From positions 1 to 46,432 of IMG/VR virus record IMGVR_UViG_3300013126_000004: a DNA stretch of 46,432 nt; one strand, 5' to 3'. The DNA comes from a virus. The position numbers were made by a program, and so were the translations under genes. This document shows positions 33,913 through 41,313 of the stretch, in pieces. The notes beneath the pieces are model-generated. The model searched no databases, was not told the DNA's origin, and saw nothing but the letters and a program-made list of their open reading frames with translations. Position 1 is the first letter of the stretch. Each line of letters begins with the position of its first letter.

Positions 33913-34443
33913 TTATATAAACTGTCGGTTTTCCGACAGATTCGTTACTAATATTTTTCGAAATTTTCTCAAATAGTCAGTTAATGTATTATCTTTTAGA
34001 TATATAGTATTTCTTTGAAAGTCCTTATAAATTGTATCATACGGGAAAACTTCTTCCGGAAGGTTGTACTCCTTCTGAAAATCGCGGATAGCCGTATTTA
34101 TCGGGATACCCATGCTTTTCATAATAAAAATATAATTCCTCGAGAGCGCTTTAACAGAACTTTCTACCCTGTTGTTGACCATTAATATGTGTGTTTTGCT
34201 GATCATCCATCCATGGGTATAAAAGTCATGTTGAGAGATAATAACCCGGCATTCGATCGGGAGGTTTTTAAGATTAATTTTTGAATCGTTGTGATTTTTT
34301 GGTCTCTTTAGGCATGTTTTAATGAAGTCCATTAAATCTTTACCTTCAGGGCAATATAGATCAACCGGATCACCGAACCTGTTAACCAGGTGCTTGGCAA
34401 CATAAGGTTTGAGGTTAATACCGACTGTGAACTGGTCTGACAT
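33913..34443 (-). CDS. Hypothetical protein of the head operon start
   Basis: This 176-residue basic protein starts at the ATG of 'MSDQFTVGINLKPYVAKHLV' (34441-34443). The upstream frame (to 34512) overlaps the 102-residue gene almost entirely and is probably not translated. The N-terminal part ('NLKPYVAKHLVNRFGDPVDL') and the C-terminal helical half ('FQKEYNLPEEVFPYDTIYKD') recall proteins often found at the start of head operons in Bacteroidota phages. DNA binding is possible from its basic charge, but there is no clear HTH. Confidence 0.65.
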   Translation of the reverse strand: MSDQFTVGINLKPYVAKHLVNRFGDPVDLYCPEGKDLMDFIKTCLKRPKNHNDSKINLKNLPIECRVIISQHDFYTHGWMISKTHILMVNNRVESSVKALSRNYIFIMKSMGIPINTAIRDFQKEYNLPEEVFPYDTIYKDFQRNTIYLKDNTLTDYLRKFRKILVTNLSENRQFI

Positions 34444-34723
34444 TTTTAATTTTTTTTCTGTTTCCTGTTGTGCCTGCGGACATGCAATAATAGCAGTCGC
34501 GGATAAGATCAAATATGGTTATAGGCTTATAATGCAATTTGACGGCTGCATAATTGTATTTTTTTATATAGGTGTTGTTTACACAAGTAAGCCTGTATTT
34601 GCTTTTCGGTATGACAAAATACCGTTTTCCGGTGAGATAATGAAGCCTGTTGGCTTTCCACTTACACATTTCGAATGAAATGAGGTTAAGAAGATAAATG
34701 AGCTGGTCTTTAATCCATTTCAT
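34415..34723 (-). CDS. Small hypothetical protein, first gene of the late region
   Basis: This 102-residue basic protein has 'KANRLHYLTGKRYFVIPKSK' followed by 'NNTYIKKYNYAAVKL' and a short Cys-containing helix ('IRDCYYCMSAG'). The first gene after the operators at 34738-34772, it starts right after them and overlaps the next gene by 29 bp. Similar small genes open the late head region in related prophages. No function is established. Confidence 0.65.
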   Translation of the reverse strand: MKWIKDQLIYLLNLISFEMCKWKANRLHYLTGKRYFVIPKSKYRLTCVNNTYIKKYNYAAVKLHYKPITIFDLIRDCYYCMSAGTTGNRKKIKNVRPVHSRY

Positions 34724-34737
34724 AATCTGCGAATATC

Positions 34738-34772
34738 GTCAAATTTATTTGACATTGTCAAATTTATTTGAC
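34738..34772. promoter_or_regulatory. Twin palindromic operator sites
   Basis: GTCAAAT-TT-ATTTGAC (7-bp perfect dyad, 34738-34753) is repeated exactly at 34757-34772, with centres 19 bp apart, about two helical turns. They lie 15 bp upstream of the first late gene. This is what a dimeric repressor binding side by side would use. The sequence differs from the dyad near the CI-like repressor, so a different regulator is likely. Confidence 0.75.
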
Positions 34773-34926
34773 TTTTTATTCAACATTATTCCACTTTTAT
34801 TGCATTAACCTGCAACTAAAACTTAATTTTTATTTCAGTTTTGTGTTCATTTTAATTGCCTGGGTGACTTACCGCAAAACTTACAAAAAAAGTGTACGAC
34901 CGTACGGAGGCCGGTTTTGAGCATAT

Positions 34927-34949
34927 AATTAATTGAATCACAATTAATT
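34927..34949. repeat. 9-bp perfect inverted repeat
   Basis: AATTAATTG and CAATTAATT flank a 5 nt loop, between the first and second iteron-like repeats. It is A+T-rich, so it may be easily melted or bent DNA within a candidate origin. Confidence 0.55.
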
Positions 34950-34972
34950 TACTCCGTACTCTTTTTCTGTGC

Positions 34973-34997
34973 AAAACAGTGTTTTTTGCACTGTTTT
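34973..34997. repeat. 9-bp inverted repeat with T-run loop
   Basis: AAAACAGTG and CACTGTTTT flank the loop TTTTTTG. It resembles an intrinsic terminator stem but is not followed by a T-run. It may be part of the same origin-like region. Confidence 0.5.
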
Positions 34998-35410
34998 ATC
35001 ATTTTCCAGATCACTTTTTCGAAAACCGTGCAAAAGTGTACGATTGTACAAACCCGTTCAGTTTTAATAGTGCGCTTAAAATGCCTGATAATTAATTATT
35101 TATATTGCTCTGTACGATTGTACTGTTTTTTATCTATATTTTTAAGAAGTCAATTTTGTAAAAAAAGAGGATAAAATAAATAATATAGTATATATATAGG
35201 TGATTGTGAACTTTTTAAAAACTGTACTATTGTTCCATTTTATATTATGGAAAAAAAGGGGGCGCGGAAAAATGCAAGCCTTAGGGGAAAGATGATAAGG
35301 TATGAAAGCTCCCTCCGCTTTCGCGTCGGTTTCTTTCATGTATTTAATTACTGGCTTCGCCAGGCTGAATGGGAATTGAGATCGTAATGAGAGAAGGGTA
35401 TAATACCAAA

Positions 35411-35437
35411 AAAGCCCTGCGTTCAATACAGAGCTTT
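35411..35437 (-). terminator. Terminator of the replication operon
   Basis: On the minus strand AAAGCTCTG pairs with CAGGGCTTT (one mismatch) around a 9 nt loop and is followed by T residues. It lies 15 bp after the stop of the 106-residue gene. Confidence 0.7.
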
Positions 35438-35451
35438 AAAATGAAAATCCG

Positions 35452-35772
35452 CTAACTCCCGCTAAAACCCATAAAAAAAACGGGTTTTAGCTCTTCGTTA
35501 GCTTTCAAACAATAAACCCTGTCACCCTTTATAAACTCAATCAGTAATTCACTTATCCTTCCAGAGCTTCTGTAGCATTCAAACTTTTCAGAATAATAGG
35601 AATGGACCAGGAATGGGGTTTTTGGTTTAAAAACTCCGGCGCTGATATCATTCATGGTGGCCAGCCTGGTTCCTTCGGGTTGTTCCGAGTAATACCACAA
35701 TCCATTTTTGTCCTGGACCGGTTTCGCGCTCTCCTTTTTGCCGATGCTTATTGCTTCCTGGATTAATCCCAT
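35452..35772 (-). CDS. Hypothetical protein after the primase-helicase
   Basis: This 106-residue protein is beta-rich ('FLVHSYYSEKFECYRSSGRI', 'FIKGDRVYCLKANEELKPVF') with no recognised domain. It begins 9 bp after the primase-helicase and ends before the terminator, so it is the last gene of the replication operon. Confidence 0.7.
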   Translation of the reverse strand: MGLIQEAISIGKKESAKPVQDKNGLWYYSEQPEGTRLATMNDISAGVFKPKTPFLVHSYYSEKFECYRSSGRISELLIEFIKGDRVYCLKANEELKPVFFMGFSGS

Positions 35773-35781
35773 GATTAAAAA

Positions 35782-38700
35782 TTATTTATGGTAATCATCG
35801 TTAGCGATTGTAAAATATTCCACTCCTCCTGACTTATCATCCTCGATGGCCTTGCCATGCTTATCGAAGCGGAGCGGAACACCATCCTTATCGTACAGGT
35901 GCGGATTAAAAGTATATTCCCTGAACTCACAATAGGCCTTAACCTTCTTTTTGAATGCATTGGGCGTTTCGTACCTCCGGGCCGACTGGACCTTATCCAT
36001 ATAGTTGTCCCATATCTCCTGGCGCGGGATGGCAGCATTCAAGTTTTGTGGCAGGCAGAAGTATTCATCTGCCCAGAGCAGGAAGTTTTCACCCATTACC
36101 TGCCGGAGATTACGCATTTCGAGGCGCTTCATCGGGGCCTTAACCAGGCCGTATTTAAAATAGAGCTTCAGGCAGGTGGCTGCCAGGTTGTAAGCCAGGT
36201 TCCACTGCCGGTGATCCCATTCATCGAAAAAATTTACCCCGAAATCATCAACCGGTTTGTGATGTTCACTGTAAAAATCGGAGAAAGCCAGTAAAAAAAC
36301 CCGGTCCCTCAGGGATCCTCCGGCATCGTTTATTCCGTGGTTAGTTGTAAAGATCAGCTTGGGCTTGCTGTTATCGGGAAGGATGAACCGTTTCTCACCC
36401 AACGGCCTTACGGCAAACTTACCCGTAATGTGAGGGTAAAAGAATTCGATATCGATGTTCGCCCTTACGTCATCGAAAAATACATTCCTGGTCTTTTCAG
36501 TTACGCCTTCAAAAAGGAATGGATCCTCTGTAAGTTTCTTTTGCTTCGATCCGATATACACCTGTGGTATGATGTTGCCGATATAATTCCCCAGGATCGA
36601 TTTACCGGTCCGGCCATTGCTCTGCCCCACCTCCGACATTTTTCCGTCCATGGCGATCACCGCCTTGGCTATGCTTTTGTTATGATAGTCATGCAGTAGG
36701 TACCCGATGGCTGTGAGCTTGCTCAGCAGATGCATACAGGTTTCGAACTTTTCATCCAGCGTGCGTTCATCCTGCTTCAGCTTCCGCGATCTGGCATCAA
36801 TCATTTTCCTCCAGGCAAACTCGGATGTATTTAGCAGGAAAACAAGAAAATCACAGGCTTTGCCATCCTCTGTAAGATTGATTTCAAACTGGCCAACATA
36901 GTGCCTGGCTTCCTTTTGCATGTCCTTTTCAACTTTAGCCAGGTCATCTTCGGTAAACTGCTTTACGGTGATCAGTTCTTTGCTTACAAGGCCGGCATCA
37001 AAATCAATGATCTTATCCGACCATATAAAATTTGAAAGCTGGTTCAACGGCTTCTCTTCAATTTTATCTGCAGATATCTCCCAGTACTTGTCTTTAAAAA
37101 AAATCGACTGGTGATCCCGGTCGGGTATGGTGAACACGGGCGACATTTTTGCCATGTTGCCAAGGGAGTCCGGTCCAAGGTACATACGTCCTCCCCTCAG
37201 GATCATATTCTGAACGTCCTTGGGTGCAATTTCTTCGGTAAATTCAACCACAAAATCCTTTACTTCGCCGGCGTCAACATTCTGAATCACCTTTCCGGCC
37301 GTACGGGCAAACAGGTATTTTCCGTTGGCCATCATGATCCTTCCGAAACCACGGTTCCGGAGGAAGTTTTTCAGGTTGACATAGTCGAACTGAAGCTTCT
37401 TCTTTTCCTGGCCTCGGTTATCGTCCCAGGTAATTTCCTCCCAGTACTGCTCATCAGGAGTGAGGGGCTGAGCCGGCTGAAAATCTTTCTTCTCTTCATC
37501 GTACCTCCATTCGAGCCTGCCGATCTTGAACACTTCTCCCCGGGGAAAATAAACCATCAGATCTTCACGGTACTTCTTCAGGAAAGATTTGGCGTTCTCA
37601 ATGCTCCAGAACTGCATGATCTGGTAATCGGTAAGGGTGGTTATCTTGTGGATCTGAACGTAGTCGCCGGCGCCGTCTTTTTCTTTGATGTCATTTACCA
37701 CCCGGTCGAAATCCCTGGACAATTCAATTTCCTTTCCTTTCAGGGTATTGGTTAGCAGATCATCGATGCCTTTATCTTTCTGATCGGTTTCTTTGATGTA
37801 CGCAAAATAAAGCTCAAGGTAAATACCGATGTTGTTAAAAGCTTTGAAATAATCCCTGAAATTACGGACCGCATAAAAAAAGTTAGCGGGCCGCTGATCG
37901 ACCCGGTCGCCGGATTTAAGCTGGTAGGATAGCTGGTCCCAGTCAGCATCCAGGACGAACACAACTTCCTCCACTTTACACGTCTGAACGATCAGCTGCA
38001 GGTCGTGCGGAAGCTTTCCTTCATGGGCAATGTTCTGAATACCCATAATTCCGACAGATGGGATGCCGTGGATGCAAGCCTTTTCAGCTTTCTTTTCGCC
38101 TTCCTGGATGTACAGGCGCTTGATGATCCGCTTGTCTTTATAGATCGAGCGGATCACCTGAGGGATATAAAGATGGCTCCCCGATCCGGACGGACTCTGG
38201 TACTTGATCGGCTTTCCGTTTTTGTCGGGATGGTTCTCGGGTATCTGCCAACGGATCCTGTACAGATGTTCAAACTTCTGCGATTTCGGTTTGCGGAAAA
38301 GGGTGGGCTTTCCTTCAAGATCATAATACCAGATGATCATGTCGTCACCCGGTATGATCCTGCCGAATTGGTCGCGGGTACCGGGTTCATAAACATCAAC
38401 CATCCTGGTTGTTTTATCATCAACATATTCGGCGCACTGAGTCATTTTCACATCCTGAAGCAAACCGCTATCCTCGAGCTGCTTGTCGCAAAATGATTTT
38501 TCGCAGGTTCTTGTCTTTCGCTGTGAACCTCTCCGGGTTGTTTGTTCCTCGATGATGATATTATATTTTCCGGACAGCCATTCGAGCGCTTCCGGATAGG
38601 ATTTACCCTGGGTCTCCATCAGCAGGTTAACCGCCGATGTTCCTCCGAAGTCGCAGGAAAAGCATTTGTAAATTGCCGGTTTCGAATTGGAACCGGGAGT

Positions 38701-38853
38701 AATGATCAGTCCCTTTCCTTTGCCTGTTTTTCCACACTTAGGGCAAGCGGTGTAATATGACTTGCCTGCTTTTTGCAATGTAAAAAGGTCGCCTGCCACT
38801 TCCACCAGGTTGGCGGCATCGAGGATCTTGTTTTTGGTTTCGTCGGGGATCAT
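35782..38853 (-). CDS. DNA primase-helicase
   Basis: This 1023-residue protein is the replication enzyme. The N-terminus has a CHC2-like zinc finger (CPKC at 37-40 and CFSC at 64-67). A Toprim-like part follows at about 240-310 ('IKRLYIQEGEKKAEKACIHG'). In the C-terminal half the Walker A GQSNGRTGKS is at about 745, with Walker B 'NVFFDDVRANIDIEFF' and the sensor 'PKLIFTTNHGIND', as in the helicases of phage and plasmid primase fusions (SF3/D5 style). It would prime and unwind the origin, and the iteron-rich region lies just downstream. No polymerase was found, so the host enzyme is presumably used. Confidence 0.88.
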   Translation of the reverse strand: MIPDETKNKILDAANLVEVAGDLFTLQKAGKSYYTACPKCGKTGKGKGLIITPGSNSKPAIYKCFSCDFGGTSAVNLLMETQGKSYPEALEWLSGKYNIIIEEQTTRRGSQRKTRTCEKSFCDKQLEDSGLLQDVKMTQCAEYVDDKTTRMVDVYEPGTRDQFGRIIPGDDMIIWYYDLEGKPTLFRKPKSQKFEHLYRIRWQIPENHPDKNGKPIKYQSPSGSGSHLYIPQVIRSIYKDKRIIKRLYIQEGEKKAEKACIHGIPSVGIMGIQNIAHEGKLPHDLQLIVQTCKVEEVVFVLDADWDQLSYQLKSGDRVDQRPANFFYAVRNFRDYFKAFNNIGIYLELYFAYIKETDQKDKGIDDLLTNTLKGKEIELSRDFDRVVNDIKEKDGAGDYVQIHKITTLTDYQIMQFWSIENAKSFLKKYREDLMVYFPRGEVFKIGRLEWRYDEEKKDFQPAQPLTPDEQYWEEITWDDNRGQEKKKLQFDYVNLKNFLRNRGFGRIMMANGKYLFARTAGKVIQNVDAGEVKDFVVEFTEEIAPKDVQNMILRGGRMYLGPDSLGNMAKMSPVFTIPDRDHQSIFFKDKYWEISADKIEEKPLNQLSNFIWSDKIIDFDAGLVSKELITVKQFTEDDLAKVEKDMQKEARHYVGQFEINLTEDGKACDFLVFLLNTSEFAWRKMIDARSRKLKQDERTLDEKFETCMHLLSKLTAIGYLLHDYHNKSIAKAVIAMDGKMSEVGQSNGRTGKSILGNYIGNIIPQVYIGSKQKKLTEDPFLFEGVTEKTRNVFFDDVRANIDIEFFYPHITGKFAVRPLGEKRFILPDNSKPKLIFTTNHGINDAGGSLRDRVFLLAFSDFYSEHHKPVDDFGVNFFDEWDHRQWNLAYNLAATCLKLYFKYGLVKAPMKRLEMRNLRQVMGENFLLWADEYFCLPQNLNAAIPRQEIWDNYMDKVQSARRYETPNAFKKKVKAYCEFREYTFNPHLYDKDGVPLRFDKHGKAIEDDKSGGVEYFTIANDDYHK

Positions 38854-38868
38854 ATCATCCGTTGGCTT

Positions 38869-39573
38869 TTAGCTATTAATTGTTGGCTTTTCGGTTAATT
38901 CGAATGTATAGGCAAATACCCAGGGATTTTTATCCCAGCTGTCCTTACCATTGATTTTTATCCACAAAGATTTATAGGATCGCTGTGCAGGGCTTAGTTC
39001 ATTATCGCCAGTTACAAAATAATGATTACCAAGATAATTTTGATAGCCTTGGACCGGAACGTCAAATTCCTGGTCTATGACTACCATATTCTTAATCCCT
39101 TCAGCAATACAATCCTCATGCGATATATCCTGAAGTCTTTCCACCTTCACCCCCTTTATCCTGATGAAATATCTGGCATATTTGGCTGGCATAAAGAGCT
39201 TATTTTTCCATGTTCTGCCACCCGCGATATCATTATTAAATTTATAAACGACAATTGGTTTGTCATCAAAATCACCTTCATAATGATATGGCTCCTTCAG
39301 GTAAACGATTTCGCCGGGTTTATATCTCGAGCCGGAATTATCGTAAATCTTTGGAGCATCTTTACTAAAACAAGCCCGGCCTGTTCTTGGGCTTCTTAAA
39401 AAGTACCATTCAGCTTCTTTTTCGGTGCATCTTACCTGGTGTGCAGGATAGTCATTCATTTCCATTTTAAACCATTCGGGATCCGGCTGAGGGTTCAGAA
39501 GACGACGAGTCTGTGTCTTGGTTTCAGCAACAACTGCGCGGAACATGGGTTCGGTAAATAGGATGCCTTTCAT
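38869..39573 (-). CDS. ASCH/PUA-like phage protein
   Basis: This 234-residue protein starts 'ILFTEPMFRAVVAETKTQTR' then RLL, the N-terminal strand and helix of a family of phage proteins with an ASCH/PUA-like fold. The other conserved parts are 'YKPGEIVYLKEPYHYEGDF' and 'YFIRIKGVKVERLQDISHED'. These are often found in early regions of phages of several hosts. ASCH domains bind RNA or modified nucleotides. It lies upstream of the primase with 15 bp between them. Confidence 0.7.
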   Translation of the reverse strand: MKGILFTEPMFRAVVAETKTQTRRLLNPQPDPEWFKMEMNDYPAHQVRCTEKEAEWYFLRSPRTGRACFSKDAPKIYDNSGSRYKPGEIVYLKEPYHYEGDFDDKPIVVYKFNNDIAGGRTWKNKLFMPAKYARYFIRIKGVKVERLQDISHEDCIAEGIKNMVVIDQEFDVPVQGYQNYLGNHYFVTGDNELSPAQRSYKSLWIKINGKDSWDKNPWVFAYTFELTEKPTINS

Positions 39574-39576
39574 AAA

Positions 39577-39813
39577 TTAAGGGATTATGAATGTAATATC
39601 TCCAAACATAATACTCATCACTGTTTTGGCTTCAATACGTTTAACAGCGCCCGGATAGCTTATGCCATTTTCCTTGGCATATTGGCTGATAGTTTTGAGT
39701 TTAAATCTTTCAACCAAATATTCAAGAATGTTAAGCTCATCGGTTATAGAAATCTTGCCTTCGGTTGACGACTTTATAAATCTAACAGACACATCTTTAA
39801 GTAATTCAGGCAT
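39577..39813 (-). CDS. Small HTH-like protein
   Basis: This 78-residue protein has 'YLVERFKLKTISQYAKENGI' followed by SYPGAVKRIE (about 32-61), a helix-turn-helix-like stretch as in small phage DNA-binding proteins. The short beta tail ends in 'MFGDITFIIP'. It lies between the cassette array and the ASCH-like gene, 3 bp from the latter. A regulatory or architectural role is inferred. Confidence 0.65.
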   Translation of the reverse strand: MPELLKDVSVRFIKSSTEGKISITDELNILEYLVERFKLKTISQYAKENGISYPGAVKRIEAKTVMSIMFGDITFIIP

Positions 39814-39873
39814 AGTTTAAAATATTAAAGTGTATATATAAAGGAGTTAGCTGCAAGCATAAAAACGAGCCAC

Positions 39874-40164
39874 CTAAAATGGCAGCTCATCATCTTGCAC
39901 TTTGACTTTGGATAAAATTTCCTCAGCTTCCTCAATTTGAGCAAGTGTGTGGTTACGTTTATCGTCCATCACTTTTTTAGCTTTCTCGATTGTATAATCG
40001 GATAGTTTTTCAACTGCAATTCGTTTTTCAACCCAATTTTTTGCAGATTCGTAAACATCGGCTGCCTTTTCACCTTGTTCAACTTCTAATTCAATTTCAA
40101 TTTTGGCATTTTCATAATTGCCTTTTGAAATTAATCGACTGTAAGTTACTTTTAATGCTTTCAT
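39874..40164 (-). CDS. Cassette gene with SSB-like C-terminal tip
   Basis: This 96-residue protein is a conserved phage type ('MKALKVTYSRLISKGNYENA', then a Glu-rich segment and a helical C-half). It ends in DDELPF, close to the SSB tip DDDIPF, which binds replication and repair partners. The gene lies inside the unit bounded by GTTAGCTGCAAGCAT (39846-39860) and ATGCCAGCAGCTAAC (40181-40195). SSB mimicry is inferred from the last six residues only; no OB-fold was recognised. Confidence 0.7.
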   Translation of the reverse strand: MKALKVTYSRLISKGNYENAKIEIELEVEQGEKAADVYESAKNWVEKRIAVEKLSDYTIEKAKKVMDDKRNHTLAQIEEAEEILSKVKVQDDELPF

Positions 40165-40180
40165 TTTGAATTTTAAATAA

Positions 40181-40321
40181 ATGCCAGCAGCTAACCCGTG
40201 GTATAGTTAATTGCCGTGTTAGTAAAAGTTTGAAGCGTTACCACCCGCTTGTAAGTTTATCTCGTGTGATACGGACGTGCCACGCAATCGGCAACTAACC
40301 ATACCACCATTCGTTATCAAA
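40181..40321. repeat. attC-like site 1
   Basis: It starts at the unit end GCAGCTAAC (40187-40195). Its arms are GTGGTATAGTTAATTGCCG (40198-40216) and CGGCAACTAACCATACCAC (40289-40307), which pair at 17 of 19 positions around a 72 nt loop. It ends at GTTATCAAA (40313-40321), the start of the next unit. Two mismatches leave bases out of the stem, as in attC sites. Confidence 0.7.
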
Positions 40322-40341
40322 CATTAAAACGCTTTGATAAC
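40313..40341. repeat. Empty cassette unit A
   Basis: GTTATCAAA, then CATTAAAACG, then C, then TTTGATAAC. The two ends are exact reverse complements, and no gene lies between them. The inner word CATTAAAACG is identical in empty unit B (41285-41313). Confidence 0.75.
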
Positions 40342-40618
40342 ACTGCATAAAAGCAATGCTATCCTTTTCGTAATATCCAGTACCCTCCATAATCAATTCC
40401 TTTTTTATCACATAGTTTACAGAAGCAATTATAGCATAGCGTATTTCCGTTGGGTATTTCGTCTTTAATTTGTTCCCATACTTTATTAGGTGCTTGATAA
40501 TCTCTTACATCTACTCCACATTTTCGACAAAAGGAATTGATTAAAAAGAACCTTCGTAATATCAATTTAATTCTTGCTTTCATATCCGCACTGCTTTTAT
40601 GCTTTTCCGTTAGCACAC
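40333..40618. repeat. attC-like site 2, with a gene in its loop
   Basis: The arms GCATAAAAGCAATGC (40345-40359) and GCACTGCTTTTATGC (40588-40602) pair at 14 of 15 positions. The loop holds the whole 74-residue gene; its stop codon starts on the last base of the left arm and its ATG is 4 bp from the right arm. It is followed by GTTAGCACAC (40609-40618), the start of the next unit. Confidence 0.65.
40359..40583 (-). CDS. Small zinc-ribbon protein inside a hairpin loop
   Basis: This 74-residue basic protein has CRKCGVD and, 28 residues on, CYNCFCKLCDKKG, which is two Cys pairs of a zinc ribbon. The ATG of 'MKARIKLILRRFFLINSFCR' (40581-40583) is a better start than the upstream GTG at 40616, because that GTG lies inside the next unit's GTTAGC border. 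It fits exactly between the arms of attC-like site 2. Such small zinc-ribbon proteins may bind nucleic acid. No family could be named. Confidence 0.6.
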   Translation of the reverse strand: MKARIKLILRRFFLINSFCRKCGVDVRDYQAPNKVWEQIKDEIPNGNTLCYNCFCKLCDKKGIDYGGYWILRKG

Positions 40619-40912
40619 ATTGAGAAACTTCCTCAAGTGGCTCATACCTTCATTTTTTTCAACGATCGACATCCAGGCTGTAAGCCGATCAGCCTGCCCA
40701 TCAACTCCGATCTGGCAAATTTGATGACCATTACATTGTTCTTTGCATCTGCTACAGCAGCCTTCACATTCTGATGAAAAATGACACATCATACAAACTT
40801 CCTTGTTAGTTGGCTCACGGTGATAATCAACGTGTGCTAACATGCGGTCATGCTTAATGCCGTTATCGGCTTCGTTGAAAAGACTGAGCTGTATGTAAGT
40901 TTCCTGTTTCAT
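40610..40912 (-). CDS. Small Cys-rich cassette gene
   Basis: This 100-residue protein has 'CMMCHFSSECEGCCSRCKEQ' then CNGHQIC, a Cys cluster that could bind two zinc ions or an Fe-S cluster. Its TAA stop is part of GTTAGC (40609-40614), the border of the unit. An internal ATG (codon 24, at 40843) lies right at the inner border GCTAAC, so the real start may be there. With the longer start, the N-terminal 23 codons cover attC-like site 3. Confidence 0.55.
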   Translation of the reverse strand: MKQETYIQLSLFNEADNGIKHDRMLAHVDYHREPTNKEVCMMCHFSSECEGCCSRCKEQCNGHQICQIGVDGQADRLTAWMSIVEKNEGMSHLRKFLNVC

Positions 40913-40961
40913 ATGATTATTTGTTTACGGCACTAAGCATACCGCCAGCCCGTTAGCAAAC
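40832..40961. repeat. attC-like site 3
   Basis: It begins with GTGTGCTAAC (40832-40841). The arms GCGGTCATGCTTAATGCCG (40844-40862) and CGGCACTAAGCATACCGC (40928-40945) pair with one extra C in the left arm and one A/C mismatch. It ends in GTTAGCAAAC (40952-40961). The extrahelical C is the type of base that sets the strand used by integron integrases. Confidence 0.7.
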
Positions 40962-40964
40962 ATT

Positions 40965-41183
40965 TTAGAGCCACCGCCCTGTGAGAATGTCTGCATCTCC
41001 CATTTCATAATCTACCTGTTCGGGTTCTCTTGTTTCTCCCCAGGTTTCTTTTTCAGCATCCCACCCGCATTTAGAGCAGGATTGACATTCGTAGTCAATT
41101 TCATCATATGACCGCCCACATTTCGGGCAATCTCTGTATCCACTTTCTTCATCGTCAAAATAATCGTCATCAAAATCTTCCAT
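40965..41183 (-). CDS. Small acidic zinc-ribbon cassette gene
   Basis: This 72-residue acidic protein has CPKCGRS and CQSCSKCGWD, two pairs of Cys that make a rubredoxin- or zinc-ribbon-like knuckle, and an Asp-rich N-terminus. The stop codon directly precedes the border AATGTTTGCTAAC as read on the gene's strand. The ATG follows the other border (41194-41203) by about 10 bp. So the gene exactly fills a cassette unit. Function unknown. Confidence 0.65.
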   Translation of the reverse strand: MEDFDDDYFDDEESGYRDCPKCGRSYDEIDYECQSCSKCGWDAEKETWGETREPEQVDYEMGDADILTGRWL

Positions 41184-41193
41184 AATAAAAAAC

Positions 41194-41293
41194 GTTTGCT
41201 AACAGGTCGGTATAAACAAGCCGCCAAGTCAGCGGGTTAATAAATTGAACAGTCTTGTAAGGCGGCCTGTTCATACCGCCGGCCGTTATAGCA
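41194..41293. repeat. attC-like site 4
   Basis: It starts with GTTTGCTAAC (41194-41203). The arms CGGTATAAACAAGCCGCC (41208-41225) and GGCGGCCTGTTCATACCG (41261-41278) pair at 16 of 18 positions around a 35 nt loop. It ends at GTTATAGCA (41285-41293). Mismatches are five bases apart, as in site 1. Confidence 0.75.
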
Positions 41294-41313
41294 CATTAAA
41301 ACGATGCTATAAC
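41285..41313. repeat. Empty cassette unit B
   Basis: GTTATAGCA, then CATTAAAACG, then A, then TGCTATAAC. The ends are exact reverse complements. The inner ten bases are the same as in empty unit A (40313-40341), though the ends have changed together, which is compensatory covariation. Confidence 0.8.

Larger units (their letters stand above)
34894..35235. repeat. Iteron-like GTACGATTGTAC repeats
   Basis: Four related 12-mers of the form GTAC-N4-GTAC or close to it lie at 34894-34905 (GTACGACCGTAC), 35038-35049 and 35112-35123 (both GTACGATTGTAC), and 35224-35235 (GTACTATTGTTC). They are in a region without genes, between the replication operon and the late operon. Spaced short repeats are typical of replication-initiator or regulator binding sites. 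Confidence 0.6.
34724..35451. other. 730 bp non-coding region, candidate origin or control region
   Basis: No convincing gene lies here; the frames at 34986 (+) and 35142 (-) have no protein character. The region holds the twin operators (34738-34772), four iteron-like repeats (34894-35235), two inverted repeats (34927-34949 and 34973-34997), and the terminator of the replication operon (35411-35437). It separates replication genes from late genes. A replication origin, a late control region, or both would fit. Confidence 0.6.

Noticed and set aside
34973-34997. Intrinsic terminator in the candidate origin
   Set aside because: The stem has the T residues in its loop and none following, so it is described as an inverted repeat only.
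35142-35426. Minus-strand 94-residue open frame in the candidate origin region
   Set aside because: The protein is a run of Phe, Ile, Leu, Ser and Tyr with no domain character, and overlaps iteron-like repeats and the terminator. It looks like a chance frame.
37111-37755. Plus-strand 214-residue open frame opposite the primase-helicase
   Set aside because: It lies wholly inside a clear primase-helicase gene on the other strand and has hydrophobic, low-complexity content without a recognised domain. Long antisense frames are expected there from codon bias.
38005-38496. Plus-strand 163-residue open frame opposite the primase-helicase N-terminal half
   Set aside because: Same reason: it is antisense to a well supported gene and has no domain or ribosome-binding site.
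41012-41227. 71-residue frame overlapping the 72-residue zinc-ribbon gene
   Set aside because: It is a shifted frame that runs through the cassette border GTTTGCTAAC. The 72-residue frame has Cys knuckles and borders that fit; this one does not.
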